In this document: positions 53,023 to 61,235 of the stretch, in pieces
How positions within the stretch are numbered: the first letter of the stretch is position 1
Layout of the letters: the number at the start of each line of letters is the position of its first letter
Origin: Limihaloglobus sulfuriphilus
GTDB taxonomy: Bacteria; Planctomycetota; Phycisphaerae; Sedimentisphaerales; Sedimentisphaeraceae
Length of the DNA stretch: 64,000 bases
Assembly (NCBI RefSeq): GCF_001999965.1
Contig: NZ_CP019646.1
Span: 2,976,001 to 3,040,000 of the forward strand
Direction: 5' to 3'
The notes under the pieces: model-generated
Databases searched by the model: none
Told to the model about the DNA's origin: nothing
What the model saw: the letters and a program-made list of their open reading frames with translations, nothing else
Translations under genes and position numbers: made by a program

Positions 53023-53100
53023 ATTTTGAATGTAATATATACAAACCGATATTACAACAAAAAAATGCACAAGGTTGTTTTGCATACAGGGCAATCGCAT

Positions 53101-54252
53101 CTAAAGTCCTTTATTTTGTTGTGTCAGCACGCGATATAGGTATTGCTCGTTCCAGCCGCAGCACAGCCTTCTGGTCTTTATGCCGACCTTGTGCTTGGTT
53201 TGCTGTTTTAGCAGATTCAGTGCTATTCGTGAGAGCCTTGCAAAATTTTCTGCTCCATAACCTTTTCTTATTCTCCTTTCATCGTCGGCAAAGCTGATAT
53301 CTAAACACCAGTGCAAGGAGTTCTCTACCCCCCAGTGGCCCCTGATATATTTGAGTAAATTTGGCGGATTTTTGCAAGTCAGGCTTGATATGTAATACCG
53401 TTTCTCTACGCTTGTTTCATCTCCTATGCTCCTCTTTGCCTCCACACATATCAGGCTCTTGAGCCCGACCCAGTTCTTCTTTTCAGAGTTAAGGAATCCT
53501 ACATTTGAAACAGCCCGCAATGTGCGTTCTTCAACCCTGCCGTGGCCTCCATCAGTTTCACTTGCAACAGTATATTGAATATTATAGACATTATCGTCTA
53601 TACATTCATCAAAAAGGGTAACTGCATTTTTATGCAGGCCGGTCTGATTTGCCTTTAGCTGCAAGATATAGTCCCCATCATTTTCAATTACAGCATTAGC
53701 AATTTCCTTTTGGCAGCCCATAGCATCAGTTGTTACAACTGCACCATCTAAATCAATTAACTCCAAGAGCTTAGGTATAGCCGTTATCTCATTGCTCTTG
53801 GTTTCTGTTGCAATCTGCCCAATGACCATTTTGTTGGTGTCGCACCAGGCATTTACCATGTGAACAGCCGCTTTTTCAGATGCATAATCAACGCTTCTAC
53901 GCATAGTCTTGCCGTCAATGGCTATGAGCCTGCCTTCACTCTTTTGGGCTAAGGCATTGACCCATTCGAGGAAGCATTGTTCAAATGAGTCGGGTTTGAG
54001 AGAAGAAAATACTCGTCCAAATGTGTCGTGAGAAGGAATGCCATTAGGCAAAGAAAGAAAACTTTTAAACCACTCTTCTTTGCACTGAGCGAACTCTTCA
54101 ACCTGTGTCCATCCATCAGCGCCACAAATTATTGCACAAATTGCAATGGATAAAATATCGCTAAGCTCATGCTTGCGAGTACGCTCGACTCTGGGGTCTT
54201 CAATTGTCGAAAAATAGTCCATTAATCTGCGTTGGTTTTGTTCTTTTTTCAT
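53101..54252 (-). CDS. ISAs1-family transposase
   Basis: 383 residues. N-terminal helix-rich part with EDPRVERTRKHELSDILSIA, the DDE core beginning at LIAIDGKTMRRSVD (first Asp), a second at GAVVTTDAMGCQKEIA, and the C-terminal RGHWGVENSLHWCLDISF with the final Glu, followed by RRIRKGYGAENFARL. The stop codon lies inside the left inverted repeat. It appears intact. Confidence 0.95.
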   Translation of the reverse strand: MKKEQNQRRLMDYFSTIEDPRVERTRKHELSDILSIAICAIICGADGWTQVEEFAQCKEEWFKSFLSLPNGIPSHDTFGRVFSSLKPDSFEQCFLEWVNALAQKSEGRLIAIDGKTMRRSVDYASEKAAVHMVNAWCDTNKMVIGQIATETKSNEITAIPKLLELIDLDGAVVTTDAMGCQKEIANAVIENDGDYILQLKANQTGLHKNAVTLFDECIDDNVYNIQYTVASETDGGHGRVEERTLRAVSNVGFLNSEKKNWVGLKSLICVEAKRSIGDETSVEKRYYISSLTCKNPPNLLKYIRGHWGVENSLHWCLDISFADDERRIRKGYGAENFARLSRIALNLLKQQTKHKVGIKTRRLCCGWNEQYLYRVLTQQNKGL

Positions 54253-54306
54253 AATTTTCCTCGTTTTAACGTTGCAAAGATATAGAATACTATATATTAT
54301 ACTATA

Positions 54307-54585
54307 ATGAAAAAGACAAAAAAAGCTATAAAATTATTAGAAAAAATCGCAAAAATAGAGCGAATGGAACGAGGGAAAATATGTCAGATGAAAAACCGGC
54401 AGCATTTCAACCACCAAACGTGGAAAAATGGAGCCAATGTTGTGCGATATGTCCCAAAGGATGAGCTTGAAGCACTGCAGGCTGACATAGATAGTTACAA
54501 CCAATTCATGGACTTAGTGCAACAATATGCTGACGAAATCATACGGATAACACGCCTTGAAAGAAAAAATAACCGAAAAGCCTAA
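54307..54585 (+). CDS. small divergent ORF inside the ISAs1 element, DUF6788-like
   Basis: 92 residues encoded opposite to the transposase, within the inverted repeats. The pattern ERGKICQMKNRQHFNHQTW, then VRYVPKDELEALQADIDSYN and FMDLVQQYADEII, resembles the transposon-associated DUF6788-type domain, although the usual Cys pair is not obvious here. It may help target recognition or control of transposition. Standard ISAs1 elements usually have one gene, so a passenger is noteworthy. Confidence 0.55.
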   Translation: MKKTKKAIKLLEKIAKIERMERGKICQMKNRQHFNHQTWKNGANVVRYVPKDELEALQADIDSYNQFMDLVQQYADEIIRITRLERKNNRKA

Positions 54586-54625
54586 AAAATGATATTTTAG
54601 ATGCGATTGCCCTGGTTTTGCATAA

Positions 54626-54669
54626 GCACCAACGGTGCGAAATATCATAGCATAGGGCAACGCCCTATG
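54626..54669 (+). repeat. REP-like element, copy B (other side of RAYT gene)
   Basis: GCACCAACGGTGCG and AAATATCATAG as in copy A, then a perfect hairpin CATAGGGC-AAC-GCCCTATG (54651-54669). It immediately follows the right target duplication of the ISAs1 element, so before the insertion it lay about 100 bp upstream of the RAYT start. Confidence 0.7.
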
Positions 54670-54697
54670 TGTATAGGTGGTTCGCTTTCGTCCTCTG

Positions 54698-54724
54698 CCC
54701 CGCACCGCCGTCGGCGGTGCGGGG
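54698..54724. repeat. strong GC-rich hairpin
   Basis: CCCCGCACCGCCG and CGGCGGTGCGGGG are a perfect 13-bp inverted repeat around a single T (54698-54724). No T-tract follows on either strand. Confidence 0.6.
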
Positions 54725-54756
54725 CTGAGCGAGGGGGTGTTTTGGCCGCACAGATT

Positions 54757-54774
54757 CCCAGGGCGTTGCCCTAG
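54757..54774 (+). repeat. REP-like element, copy C (hairpin 1 only)
   Basis: CCCAGGGCGTTGCCCTAG as in copies A and D, without the second hairpin: after it the sequence diverges 70 bp before the IS1634-like element. Confidence 0.6.
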
Positions 54775-54841
54775 CCCCAATTTCTCACTTAGGTCTCGAA
54801 ACCGGTAAAAATAAAAATATTTTCGATGTTTCTGGCCTTTG

Positions 54842-56743
54842 AGGGGTGTTTTGATTCTGGATTTGGCTTTGGTACAGACCTGCCCTATTGCATAGGTGAA
54901 TTTCTATGCGATAATTTGGGTATGTATTTGAAAAAGCACAGGCGTAAAAAGAACGGTAAATGCAACACCTATTACAGTATTGCTGAGAAGCGGAAGGTCT
55001 CCGGTTATCGGCATGTGGAGAAGGTGGTTCTTTACCTTGGTGAGATCAGCGGCTCTCAAAAGAAGGCCTGGCAGAGATCAATTGAGATAATCAACGAAGA
55101 TAACAAACCTGTACACAAAACTCTTTTTGCTTTTGATCAGGACAACCAGAGCTGTCACGATGTTGATACGATACCGGTTAACATCTCAAAGATGAGACTG
55201 GAACGACCGCGTAGGTTTGGCGATTGCTGGCTGGCTTCTGAGATGTGGGATCAGCTTGGTTTTGACCGCTTCTGGTCAGAGCGGATTGATACAGACAGAT
55301 CGCCGGTCGCATTCTCAAAAGTCCTCAAGTTGCTTACGGTGAGCAGGCTGATAAAACCTTCTGCCGAATACTTTGTCCATCAGCACTGGTTCAGCCAGAG
55401 TGCTATGGACGCCATCCTTGATTGTGATTTTGAGATTGCCGAGAAAAACAGGCTCTACCGTTGTCTTGACCGTATCCTTCCATACAAAGACGAACTTTGC
55501 AAATACCTTAAAGACACCTGGCAAGGAATGTTCAACCTTGAGTACGACATCCTGCTCTATGATATCACCAGCACGTATTTCGAGGGGCTATGCAAGCAGA
55601 ATCCCAAGGCAGAATTCGGCCACAGCAAAGACAGACGCAGTGATTGCAGACAGGTGCTGATAGCCCTTGTTGTTACGCCGGAGGGCTTTCCTCTTGACTA
55701 TGAAGTACTTCAGGGAAATACATCTGAAAAGACGACATTAAGACCCCTGCTCAACAAGATAGAAACAATGTACGGCAAGGCCAACAGGGTCTGGCTGATG
55801 GACAGGGGCATACCAACGGAAGCTACGCTCAAGTTCATGCGTAAGAACAATATAAGCTATCTTGTTGGCACACCCCGCAGACAGCTCGATGATTATAGCA
55901 GTGAACTTTCTGAAAAGGACTGGGAGCAGGTAAACAGCAGTGTTCATGTGAAATACATCGAAAAAGAGGGCGAATGCTATGTCCTTGCCAGGAGCAGGGA
56001 TCGTATGCAAAAGGAGAGGGCCATGCGTAAAAGAAAACTGCGTAAATATCTTGACGGACTTGAAAAACTCAAGGGATATCGCAATTATGAACGTTTTTAT
56101 AAACGCCTTGGGGCTTTGCAATCACAGGCCGGTAACGCTTATAGATGTGTGGAGCTCGATATTCCGGGGCAAAAGGAGCGGATTGAAGCCGGCGAATTCA
56201 GGTATCACATAAACCGGCAGAAATACCGTGATATGATCTATCGTGACGGCAAGTACTTTTTGCGGACTAATCAGAAGGGCAAGGATGGTAAGGCACTCTG
56301 GAATGAGTATATGCTGCAGTGCAACGTTGAGCAGTCTTTCAGAGAACTCAAGAGTGATCTTGGCATTCGCCCTGTATATCACCATAAAGAAGAGCGTGTT
56401 GATGCCCATATCTTTGTGGCGTTTATAAGCTATTGCCTGCAGGTGACATTGCGGCATAAGCTGCGGGTGAGTGCCTGCGGCCTGACCGCACAGGCTGCCC
56501 TGGAAACGATGAGCCGTATCCAGATGCTTGATGTGACATTTGAAACACTTGACGGTCGGTACCTCTTGATGGAGAGGTACACCGAGCCCGAGGCAGATCA
56601 GCGTCTGATACTGCACCACCTGAACATGGATCTGCCGCTGCAGAAGCCACCCAAAATATACAGCAGCCAGGTCAAAGATTAAGACCCCCTTTGGCGACAC
56701 ACCAACGCCGCGGGCGCTACCATAAACCCTGTTTTACACCCCT
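54842..56743 (+). mobile_element. IS1634-like insertion sequence (ends tentative)
   Basis: AGGGGTGT at 54842-54849 and its complement at 56736-56743 are perfect 8-bp ends; beyond that the two ends match only partly (CTGGATTTGG versus CAGGGTTTATGG). A target duplication is not clear. The transposase is full length. The end assignment is by eye and needs comparison with related copies. Confidence 0.5.
54922..56682 (+). CDS. IS1634-family transposase
   Basis: 586 residues from the ATG at 54922 (MYLKKHRRKKNGKCNTYYSI), the usual start for the family; a longer frame from 54826 is less likely. Typical motifs: KRKVSGYRHVEKVVLYLGEI, LLYDITSTYFEGLC (first Asp of DDE), PLDYEVLQGNTSEKTTLRPL, VWLMDRGIPTEATL (second Asp) and NEYMLQCNVEQSFRELKSDL (final Glu). 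Intact by length. Confidence 0.9.
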   Translation: MYLKKHRRKKNGKCNTYYSIAEKRKVSGYRHVEKVVLYLGEISGSQKKAWQRSIEIINEDNKPVHKTLFAFDQDNQSCHDVDTIPVNISKMRLERPRRFGDCWLASEMWDQLGFDRFWSERIDTDRSPVAFSKVLKLLTVSRLIKPSAEYFVHQHWFSQSAMDAILDCDFEIAEKNRLYRCLDRILPYKDELCKYLKDTWQGMFNLEYDILLYDITSTYFEGLCKQNPKAEFGHSKDRRSDCRQVLIALVVTPEGFPLDYEVLQGNTSEKTTLRPLLNKIETMYGKANRVWLMDRGIPTEATLKFMRKNNISYLVGTPRRQLDDYSSELSEKDWEQVNSSVHVKYIEKEGECYVLARSRDRMQKERAMRKRKLRKYLDGLEKLKGYRNYERFYKRLGALQSQAGNAYRCVELDIPGQKERIEAGEFRYHINRQKYRDMIYRDGKYFLRTNQKGKDGKALWNEYMLQCNVEQSFRELKSDLGIRPVYHHKEERVDAHIFVAFISYCLQVTLRHKLRVSACGLTAQAALETMSRIQMLDVTFETLDGRYLLMERYTEPEADQRLILHHLNMDLPLQKPPKIYSSQVKD

Positions 56744-56752
56744 AAACAGTTT

Positions 56753-56800
56753 CCCAGGGCGTTGCCCTAGGCTAAGCTATCCAAGCCCTTCAGGCTTGGG
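56753..56800 (+). repeat. REP-like element, copy D
   Basis: Both hairpins of copy A are present with near-identical spacing (CCCAGGGC-GTT-GCCCTAGG and CCAAGCC-CTTCA-GGCTTGG). Confidence 0.75.
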
Positions 56801-56810
56801 GGAGTTGTAG

Positions 56811-56829
56811 GTCGGGCTTCCAGCCCGAC
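56811..56829. repeat. GTCGGGCT hairpin repeat
   Basis: Perfect 8-bp stem GTCGGGCT-TCC-AGCCCGAC. Related to the hairpin at 4331-4350. Confidence 0.5.
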
Positions 56830-56895
56830 ACAAAAACACCGCCGGCAGCGGTACGGGGAAGTGACAATTGAGGGGGATTGGTTGCCGCACAAATT

Positions 56896-56941
56896 CCCAG
56901 GGCGTTGCCCCGGGCTATGCTATTCAAGCCCTTCAGGCTTT
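56896..56941 (+). repeat. REP-like element, copy E
   Basis: CCCAGGGCGTTGCCCCGGG and CAAGCC-CTTCA-GGCTTTG. Here hairpin 1 has compensating changes that keep or improve pairing, which supports the hairpin as the conserved feature. Confidence 0.7.
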
Positions 56942-57063
56942 GTGGATATTTTTCGTACGACAAGAGAAATAAAGGTTTGGTCTCTTTTATTTTTCTTTAT
57001 CCAGCAGCCCGTGTGATATACGCGGCCGTCATAGAAAAAACTGAATCTGCGGTATTGCCGGTT

Positions 57064-58416
57064 TTATGACTTTGGGGGATAGATTTTCCGCTCAACATAG
57101 CCGGTATCGACGTTGTTGTTCACATAATCGCTGTCATTGAGTATCTTGAGCGATGCCGGAATTGTACTCTTTATCGGGCCGATTTTGAACTCATTAAGTG
57201 CGCGTTTCATCGTAGCGATTGCCTCCTGACGGGTGTTGTTGTGCACCAGCAGTTTGGCGATCATCGAGTCGTAATTGGGCGAAATATAGCTGCCCTGTTT
57301 GATGAAAGTCTCCACACGAACACCGAAACCGCCCGGCACGAAAAATTCGTCCACCGGCCCGGGGCTCGGGGAAAAATTCATATCGGGATTTTCCGCGTTG
57401 ATCCTGCACTCTATCGCGCAGCCGTTGAGCTTGATATCTTTTTGTTTGAGCTTGAGCTCTTCGCCGGCGGCAACACGTATCTGCATCTTTATCAAATCAT
57501 GGCCGGTAACCAGCTCGCTGACCGGATGCTCAACCTGGATACGGGTGTTGGCCTCGATGAAGTAGAAATTCCTGTCCTTATCGAGTAGAAATTCCACAGT
57601 CGCGGCGTTTTCGTATTTTGCGTTTTTCATCAGCCGCTTTGCCGCTTCGCAGAGCTTCTCGCGGGTTTCCTCGTCAAGAACCGGACAGGGCGCCTCTTCG
57701 ATGAGCTTCTGGTGGCGGCGCTGAATTGAGCAGTCACGCTCATAGAAGTGCAGCACGTTGCCGTACTTATCGCTCATGACCTGCACTTCGACATGCCGCG
57801 GGTTTTCGATGAATTTCTCCAGATATACCTCATCATTGCCGAACGCTCCCATCGCCTCGGCCTTGGCCGACTGATACGCGTTGCGGAAACTGATATCGTT
57901 ATGCACAAGCCTCATGCCGCGTCCGCCGCCGCCGGCAGATGCCTTTATCATTACCGGAAAACCGATTTCACGGGCGAGCTTGCGGCCGGATTCCTCATCG
58001 CTCAGCGGTCCCGGCGAGCCGGGAACCACGGGAACCTTTGCATCTACCGCCATATCGCGGGCCTTGGCTTTGTCGCCGAGTTTCGTCATTGCCTCGGGCG
58101 AGGGGCCTATAAAAGCTATGTTGCACTCGCGGCAAACCTCCGCGAAATGGGCGTTTTCAGCGAGAAATCCGTAGCCCGGGTGTATCGCGTCAACGTCGGC
58201 GATCTCCGCGGCGCTGATTATCGCGTTTATGTTCAGGTAGCTCTGAGCCGGTGAGGCCGGGCCGATGCAGATTGCCTTGTCGGCAAAACGCACATAATTT
58301 GAGTCTTTGTCGGCGGTGGAATACACCACTACCGCCTCGATACCCATCTCGTGGCAGGCTCGTATTATTCGCAGGGCAACCTCGCCCCGGTTTGCTATCA
58401 ATATCTTTGAAAACAT
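57064..58416 (-). CDS. accC: acetyl-CoA carboxylase, biotin carboxylase subunit
   Basis: 450 residues. MFSKILIANRGEVALRIIRA at the N-terminus; ATP-grasp region KASAGGGGRGMRLVHND; catalytic ERDCSIQRRHQKLIEEAP; EANTRIQVEHPVSELVTGHD. It carboxylates the biotin on BCCP, the first step of fatty acid synthesis. It is downstream of accB with a 166-bp gap that holds small tandem repeats. Confidence 0.96.
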   Translation of the reverse strand: MFSKILIANRGEVALRIIRACHEMGIEAVVVYSTADKDSNYVRFADKAICIGPASPAQSYLNINAIISAAEIADVDAIHPGYGFLAENAHFAEVCRECNIAFIGPSPEAMTKLGDKAKARDMAVDAKVPVVPGSPGPLSDEESGRKLAREIGFPVMIKASAGGGGRGMRLVHNDISFRNAYQSAKAEAMGAFGNDEVYLEKFIENPRHVEVQVMSDKYGNVLHFYERDCSIQRRHQKLIEEAPCPVLDEETREKLCEAAKRLMKNAKYENAATVEFLLDKDRNFYFIEANTRIQVEHPVSELVTGHDLIKMQIRVAAGEELKLKQKDIKLNGCAIECRINAENPDMNFSPSPGPVDEFFVPGGFGVRVETFIKQGSYISPNYDSMIAKLLVHNNTRQEAIATMKRALNEFKIGPIKSTIPASLKILNDSDYVNNNVDTGYVERKIYPPKS

Positions 58417-58570
58417 TGTTTATCCTCAATTAAGGCACCAGGCAAAAGGTACAGAGCAATAGTTAAATGCTTCGCATTTTTGAGATTGCCGCATACCAGA
58501 ATACCAGATGCCCGTATTCAGTTTTAATATCTGTTGAAGGCAGATTTCCACTGCCTAATGCCTGTTGCTT

Positions 58571-58591
58571 ATTGCCTATTGCCTATTGCCT
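58571..58591. repeat. tandem heptamer repeat overlapping the accB stop
   Basis: Three perfect copies of ATTGCCT in a row, with degenerate copies just to the left (CTAATGCCT, TTGCTT). The array runs across the accB stop codon (58583-58585) and into the accB-accC gap. Confidence 0.7.
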
Positions 58592-59083
58592 TACCTTGAA
58601 CAGCGGCTGGCCAAACTCTACGGCCTCGCCGTTGGAAACAAGAATCTCTTCGATCACGCCGCTTAGCTCGGCCTTGATCTCGTTCATTACCTTCATAGCC
58701 TCGACGATGCAGACTACCGACTCATCGCTGACCTTATCGCCCTTCTTGACAAACGGATCCGCATCAGGCGAAGGAGATGTATAAAATGTTCCCACGATTG
58801 GAGATATGATTTCAGCCAGCCCGTCGTCAACACTCTCATCAGCCGCGGGTGCGGCAGCGGGTGCATTTGCCGACGCCGCGGCGGGCATTACAACAGGTGC
58901 GGCTACCGGAGCCGGAGACTGCATCACCGGTGCCTGCGGTTCGGGCCGGCGAAGATAAATCTTGTTATCATCGTTAATTATCTCAAGCTCGCAGATGTTG
59001 TTCTCGCTCATCACTGTGGTGAGCTCTTTCATTTTTTCTATATCAACAGCCTTGAATACTGTTTTTTTCGAGTCTTCACTCAT
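58583..59083 (-). CDS. accB: acetyl-CoA carboxylase, biotin carboxyl carrier protein
   Basis: 166 residues: an N-terminal helical domain ([20 protein letters not shown]), a Pro/Ala-rich flexible linker (about 47-82), and the biotinyl domain with [10 protein letters not shown], where Lys131 is biotinylated. It carries CO2 between the biotin carboxylase and carboxyltransferase. The gene precedes accC, the usual order. The last codons are part of a small tandem repeat. Confidence 0.95.
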   Translation of the reverse strand: MSEDSKKTVFKAVDIEKMKELTTVMSENNICELEIINDDNKIYLRRPEPQAPVMQSPAPVAAPVVMPAAASANAPAAAPAADESVDDGLAEIISPIVGTFYTSPSPDADPFVKKGDKVSDESVVCIVEAMKVMNEIKAELSGVIEEILVSNGEAVEFGQPLFKVRQ

Positions 59084-59236
59084 TACAAAGTCCTTTCAAT
59101 CATAAACTCTGTGCTAAATTTCTATACCGCCGGCGGCATCTAAAATACAAACCTCATAAAAACTTATGCCGGACGTTTTTTCTAACTGTATAAAAGGTAA
59201 TAGTATATTCATTTATACGCAGTTTTCAACAATATT

Positions 59237-60457
59237 TTAAAATGCCCGCAGAGGCACGGCAGTTGTTCCTGAGCCAAGGGGCAGTCTCAAAGAACCGGGA
59301 TATACAACATAACCATTAAGACATTTGTCCGGCAAAGCTTCTTTTAATACATTGATTCCCCTTGCCATTGATATTTTGGGGGTAGATGAAAGTTTTATTT
59401 CAATCGGGATAAGCTTGTTCTCATGTATAACAACAATGTCAACCTCGTCACCTGCGGATGTCCGCCAGAAGTAGATCTTTGGCGGTTCTGCCCGTGAACT
59501 AAAGGTCTTTACAAGCTCCATAATTACGCAAGTCTCGAACACAGACCCTCCCATAGGGCCCTTTTGCAGATGAACCGGATCGGATATCCCGGTCAGAGAG
59601 CATAATGTTCCAATGTCAGTAAAGTAAACTTTAGGGCTTTTTACAATTCGTTTGCCGGCATTTTCAAAGTATGGCCGCAGTATCACTATCTGGAAAGTAG
59701 CTTCAAGCACAGATAACCAGTTTTTAACGGTGTTTACCGCAACTCCGATATCCCGCGATATTTCAGATAAATTCAGCAGCTGCCCGTTTCGAATCGCCAG
59801 CGCCTGGAGAAAAACCTGAAAATTCCCCAAATCGGACACATGTTTAATCAGCCGGACATCACGCTCTATGTAGGTGCTTATGTAGCTGCTGTGCCACAAA
59901 GACGAAGACCGGTGAGTGTCTGTGGCGATCTCAGGGTATAAGCCGCGTAAGAGAAACTGCCATAGATTCTCTTCAGGGACTTTTTTCTGCTCAGGATCGT
60001 ATCCTTGTTCCCACGGAAAAGGGCTGCTGCCGGCGTGTGAATACTCTCGCAGCGAAAATGGGTACAATTTTAATATCGCTGCCCTGCCGGCAAGGGATTC
60101 ATTGATATTCTCCGTAAGCATGAGGTTTTGTGAGCCGGTGAGGATAAACCGGCCTTTTGTTTGACGGTCCGAGTCGATGAGTTCCTTGATGTAGGGCAGC
60201 AGAACCGGGCAATACTGAATCTCGTCAAAAATGACCCTGCCCGAAAACTCCGCCAGAAAACCTCTCGGATCATTTTCTGCAATTATTCGTATATCCGGCA
60301 ACTCCATTGAAACGTATTTGTAGTCGTGTCCAAATACTTCTTTGATTACGGTAGTCTTTCCCGACTGCCGAGGCCCGGTCAGGACTACTGCGGGAAATTC
60401 TTTGGCCGCTCTGCAAAGCTGCGGTTCAATAGTTCTTTTCACATATTTATAACTCAT
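59237..60457 (-). CDS. AAA+ ATPase with DUF4143 domain
   Basis: 406 residues. Walker A TGPRQSGKTTVIKEV near 27-41, Walker B GRVIFDEIQ, sensor ILTGSQNLMLTE, and the C-terminal DUF4143 domain (FETCVIMELVKTF; IYFWRTSAGDEVDIVV) whose last part has the restriction-nuclease-like D-E-K pattern (GDEVDIVVIHENKLIPIEIK). Such proteins are widespread, often on mobile regions, and their role is unknown. Single gene. No toxin or partner seen beside it. Confidence 0.88.
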   Translation of the reverse strand: MSYKYVKRTIEPQLCRAAKEFPAVVLTGPRQSGKTTVIKEVFGHDYKYVSMELPDIRIIAENDPRGFLAEFSGRVIFDEIQYCPVLLPYIKELIDSDRQTKGRFILTGSQNLMLTENINESLAGRAAILKLYPFSLREYSHAGSSPFPWEQGYDPEQKKVPEENLWQFLLRGLYPEIATDTHRSSSLWHSSYISTYIERDVRLIKHVSDLGNFQVFLQALAIRNGQLLNLSEISRDIGVAVNTVKNWLSVLEATFQIVILRPYFENAGKRIVKSPKVYFTDIGTLCSLTGISDPVHLQKGPMGGSVFETCVIMELVKTFSSRAEPPKIYFWRTSAGDEVDIVVIHENKLIPIEIKLSSTPKISMARGINVLKEALPDKCLNGYVVYPGSLRLPLGSGTTAVPLRAF

Positions 60458-60599
60458 GTAGTAGATTATAACCGTTTAAAAGGGTCAAAACAAGTTTTTT
60501 TTGTAAATTTGCATTTGAAATGCAAATCTGCATGGGTTTTAAAGACGCAGCAAAGTTTTAAGCCGGCAACTGTCCAGCTCGCGGATATTTCTGTTGGTT

Positions 60600-61196
60600 T
60601 TAGATGTTAAGGAAGTTTTTTACTCCGGTCAGGACTATCTGTGCCGCCAGTGCGGAGATTACCAGTCCGGAAATCTTACTCAGCACCTCAAGACCCGTTC
60701 TGCCGACCAGCCGCTTTACATGGTCTGCCAGAAACAGCAGTACGCCCACAGAGCAGGCAGCGGCTGTGAGTGCGGCACAGCCCACAATGGTACCTGACGC
60801 GGCGGGTTCTGCAACTCCCGAAACCATGATCGCGCCTATGGTGCCCGGCCCAACCATTACAGGGATCGCCATAGGCACCACGCTGATATCATTGCCCGGG
60901 TCAACCTTGAGCATGCTTCGTTTGCCCGTTACAAGCTCAATTGATGTCAGAAACAATATGCAGCCGGCACCTACCCTGAAAGCATCAATGGTTATTCCGA
61001 AAATACGGAAAAGGATATCGCCGAAAAAGTAGAGGGCCAGTGTTGTAATGATCACCGCAAGTGTCGTTTTTGCCGCTATCCAATGCCGCTGCGGCCGGGG
61101 CAGATCAGCGGTAAGCACCAGAAACACCGTCAACGCAAAAAACGGGGTTAAAAGGAAGAAAAATTTTAACCATATATTTATAAAGTCATAAAGCAT
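60600..61196 (-). CDS. MarC family integral membrane protein
   Basis: 198 residues from the ATG at 61196, where AGGAAAT lies upstream; a TTG five codons earlier is possible but less likely. About six transmembrane helices. Family motifs: FLLTPFFALTVFLVLTADLP, GITIDAFRVGAGCILFLTSI, and VPMAIPVMVGPGTIGAIMV. MarC proteins are of unknown function; the old name from multiple antibiotic resistance is not supported by later work. 39 bp after the sulfatase gene stop on the same strand. Confidence 0.9.
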   Translation of the reverse strand: MLYDFINIWLKFFFLLTPFFALTVFLVLTADLPRPQRHWIAAKTTLAVIITTLALYFFGDILFRIFGITIDAFRVGAGCILFLTSIELVTGKRSMLKVDPGNDISVVPMAIPVMVGPGTIGAIMVSGVAEPAASGTIVGCAALTAAACSVGVLLFLADHVKRLVGRTGLEVLSKISGLVISALAAQIVLTGVKNFLNI

Positions 61197-61235
61197 CTTT
61201 ATTTCCTGCAAGTTTGAGAAAAGATACCGCCGGTT

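Larger units (their letters stand above)
53087..54614 (-). mobile_element. ISAs1-family insertion sequence, complete
   Basis: 1528 bp, with perfect 19-bp terminal inverted repeats (CAGGGCAATCGCATCTAAA at 53087-53105 and its complement at 54596-54614). A 10-bp direct repeat GTTTTGCATA flanks it on both sides (53077-53086 and 54615-54624), fitting ISAs1 target duplications. It carries the transposase (minus strand) and a small divergent gene. Exact ends plus an intact transposase suggest a recent insertion. Confidence 0.93.
56683..57063. other. intergenic region with REP-like repeats
   Basis: It contains the right end of the IS1634-like element, REP copies D and E and a GTCGGGCT hairpin. No gene supported. 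Confidence 0.65.

Noticed and set aside
53023-53100. N-terminal extension of the RAYT protein by 26 residues
   Set aside because: The extension is encoded by the ISAs1 target duplication and inverted repeat, so it is a by-product of the insertion; the start at 53022 fits the family.
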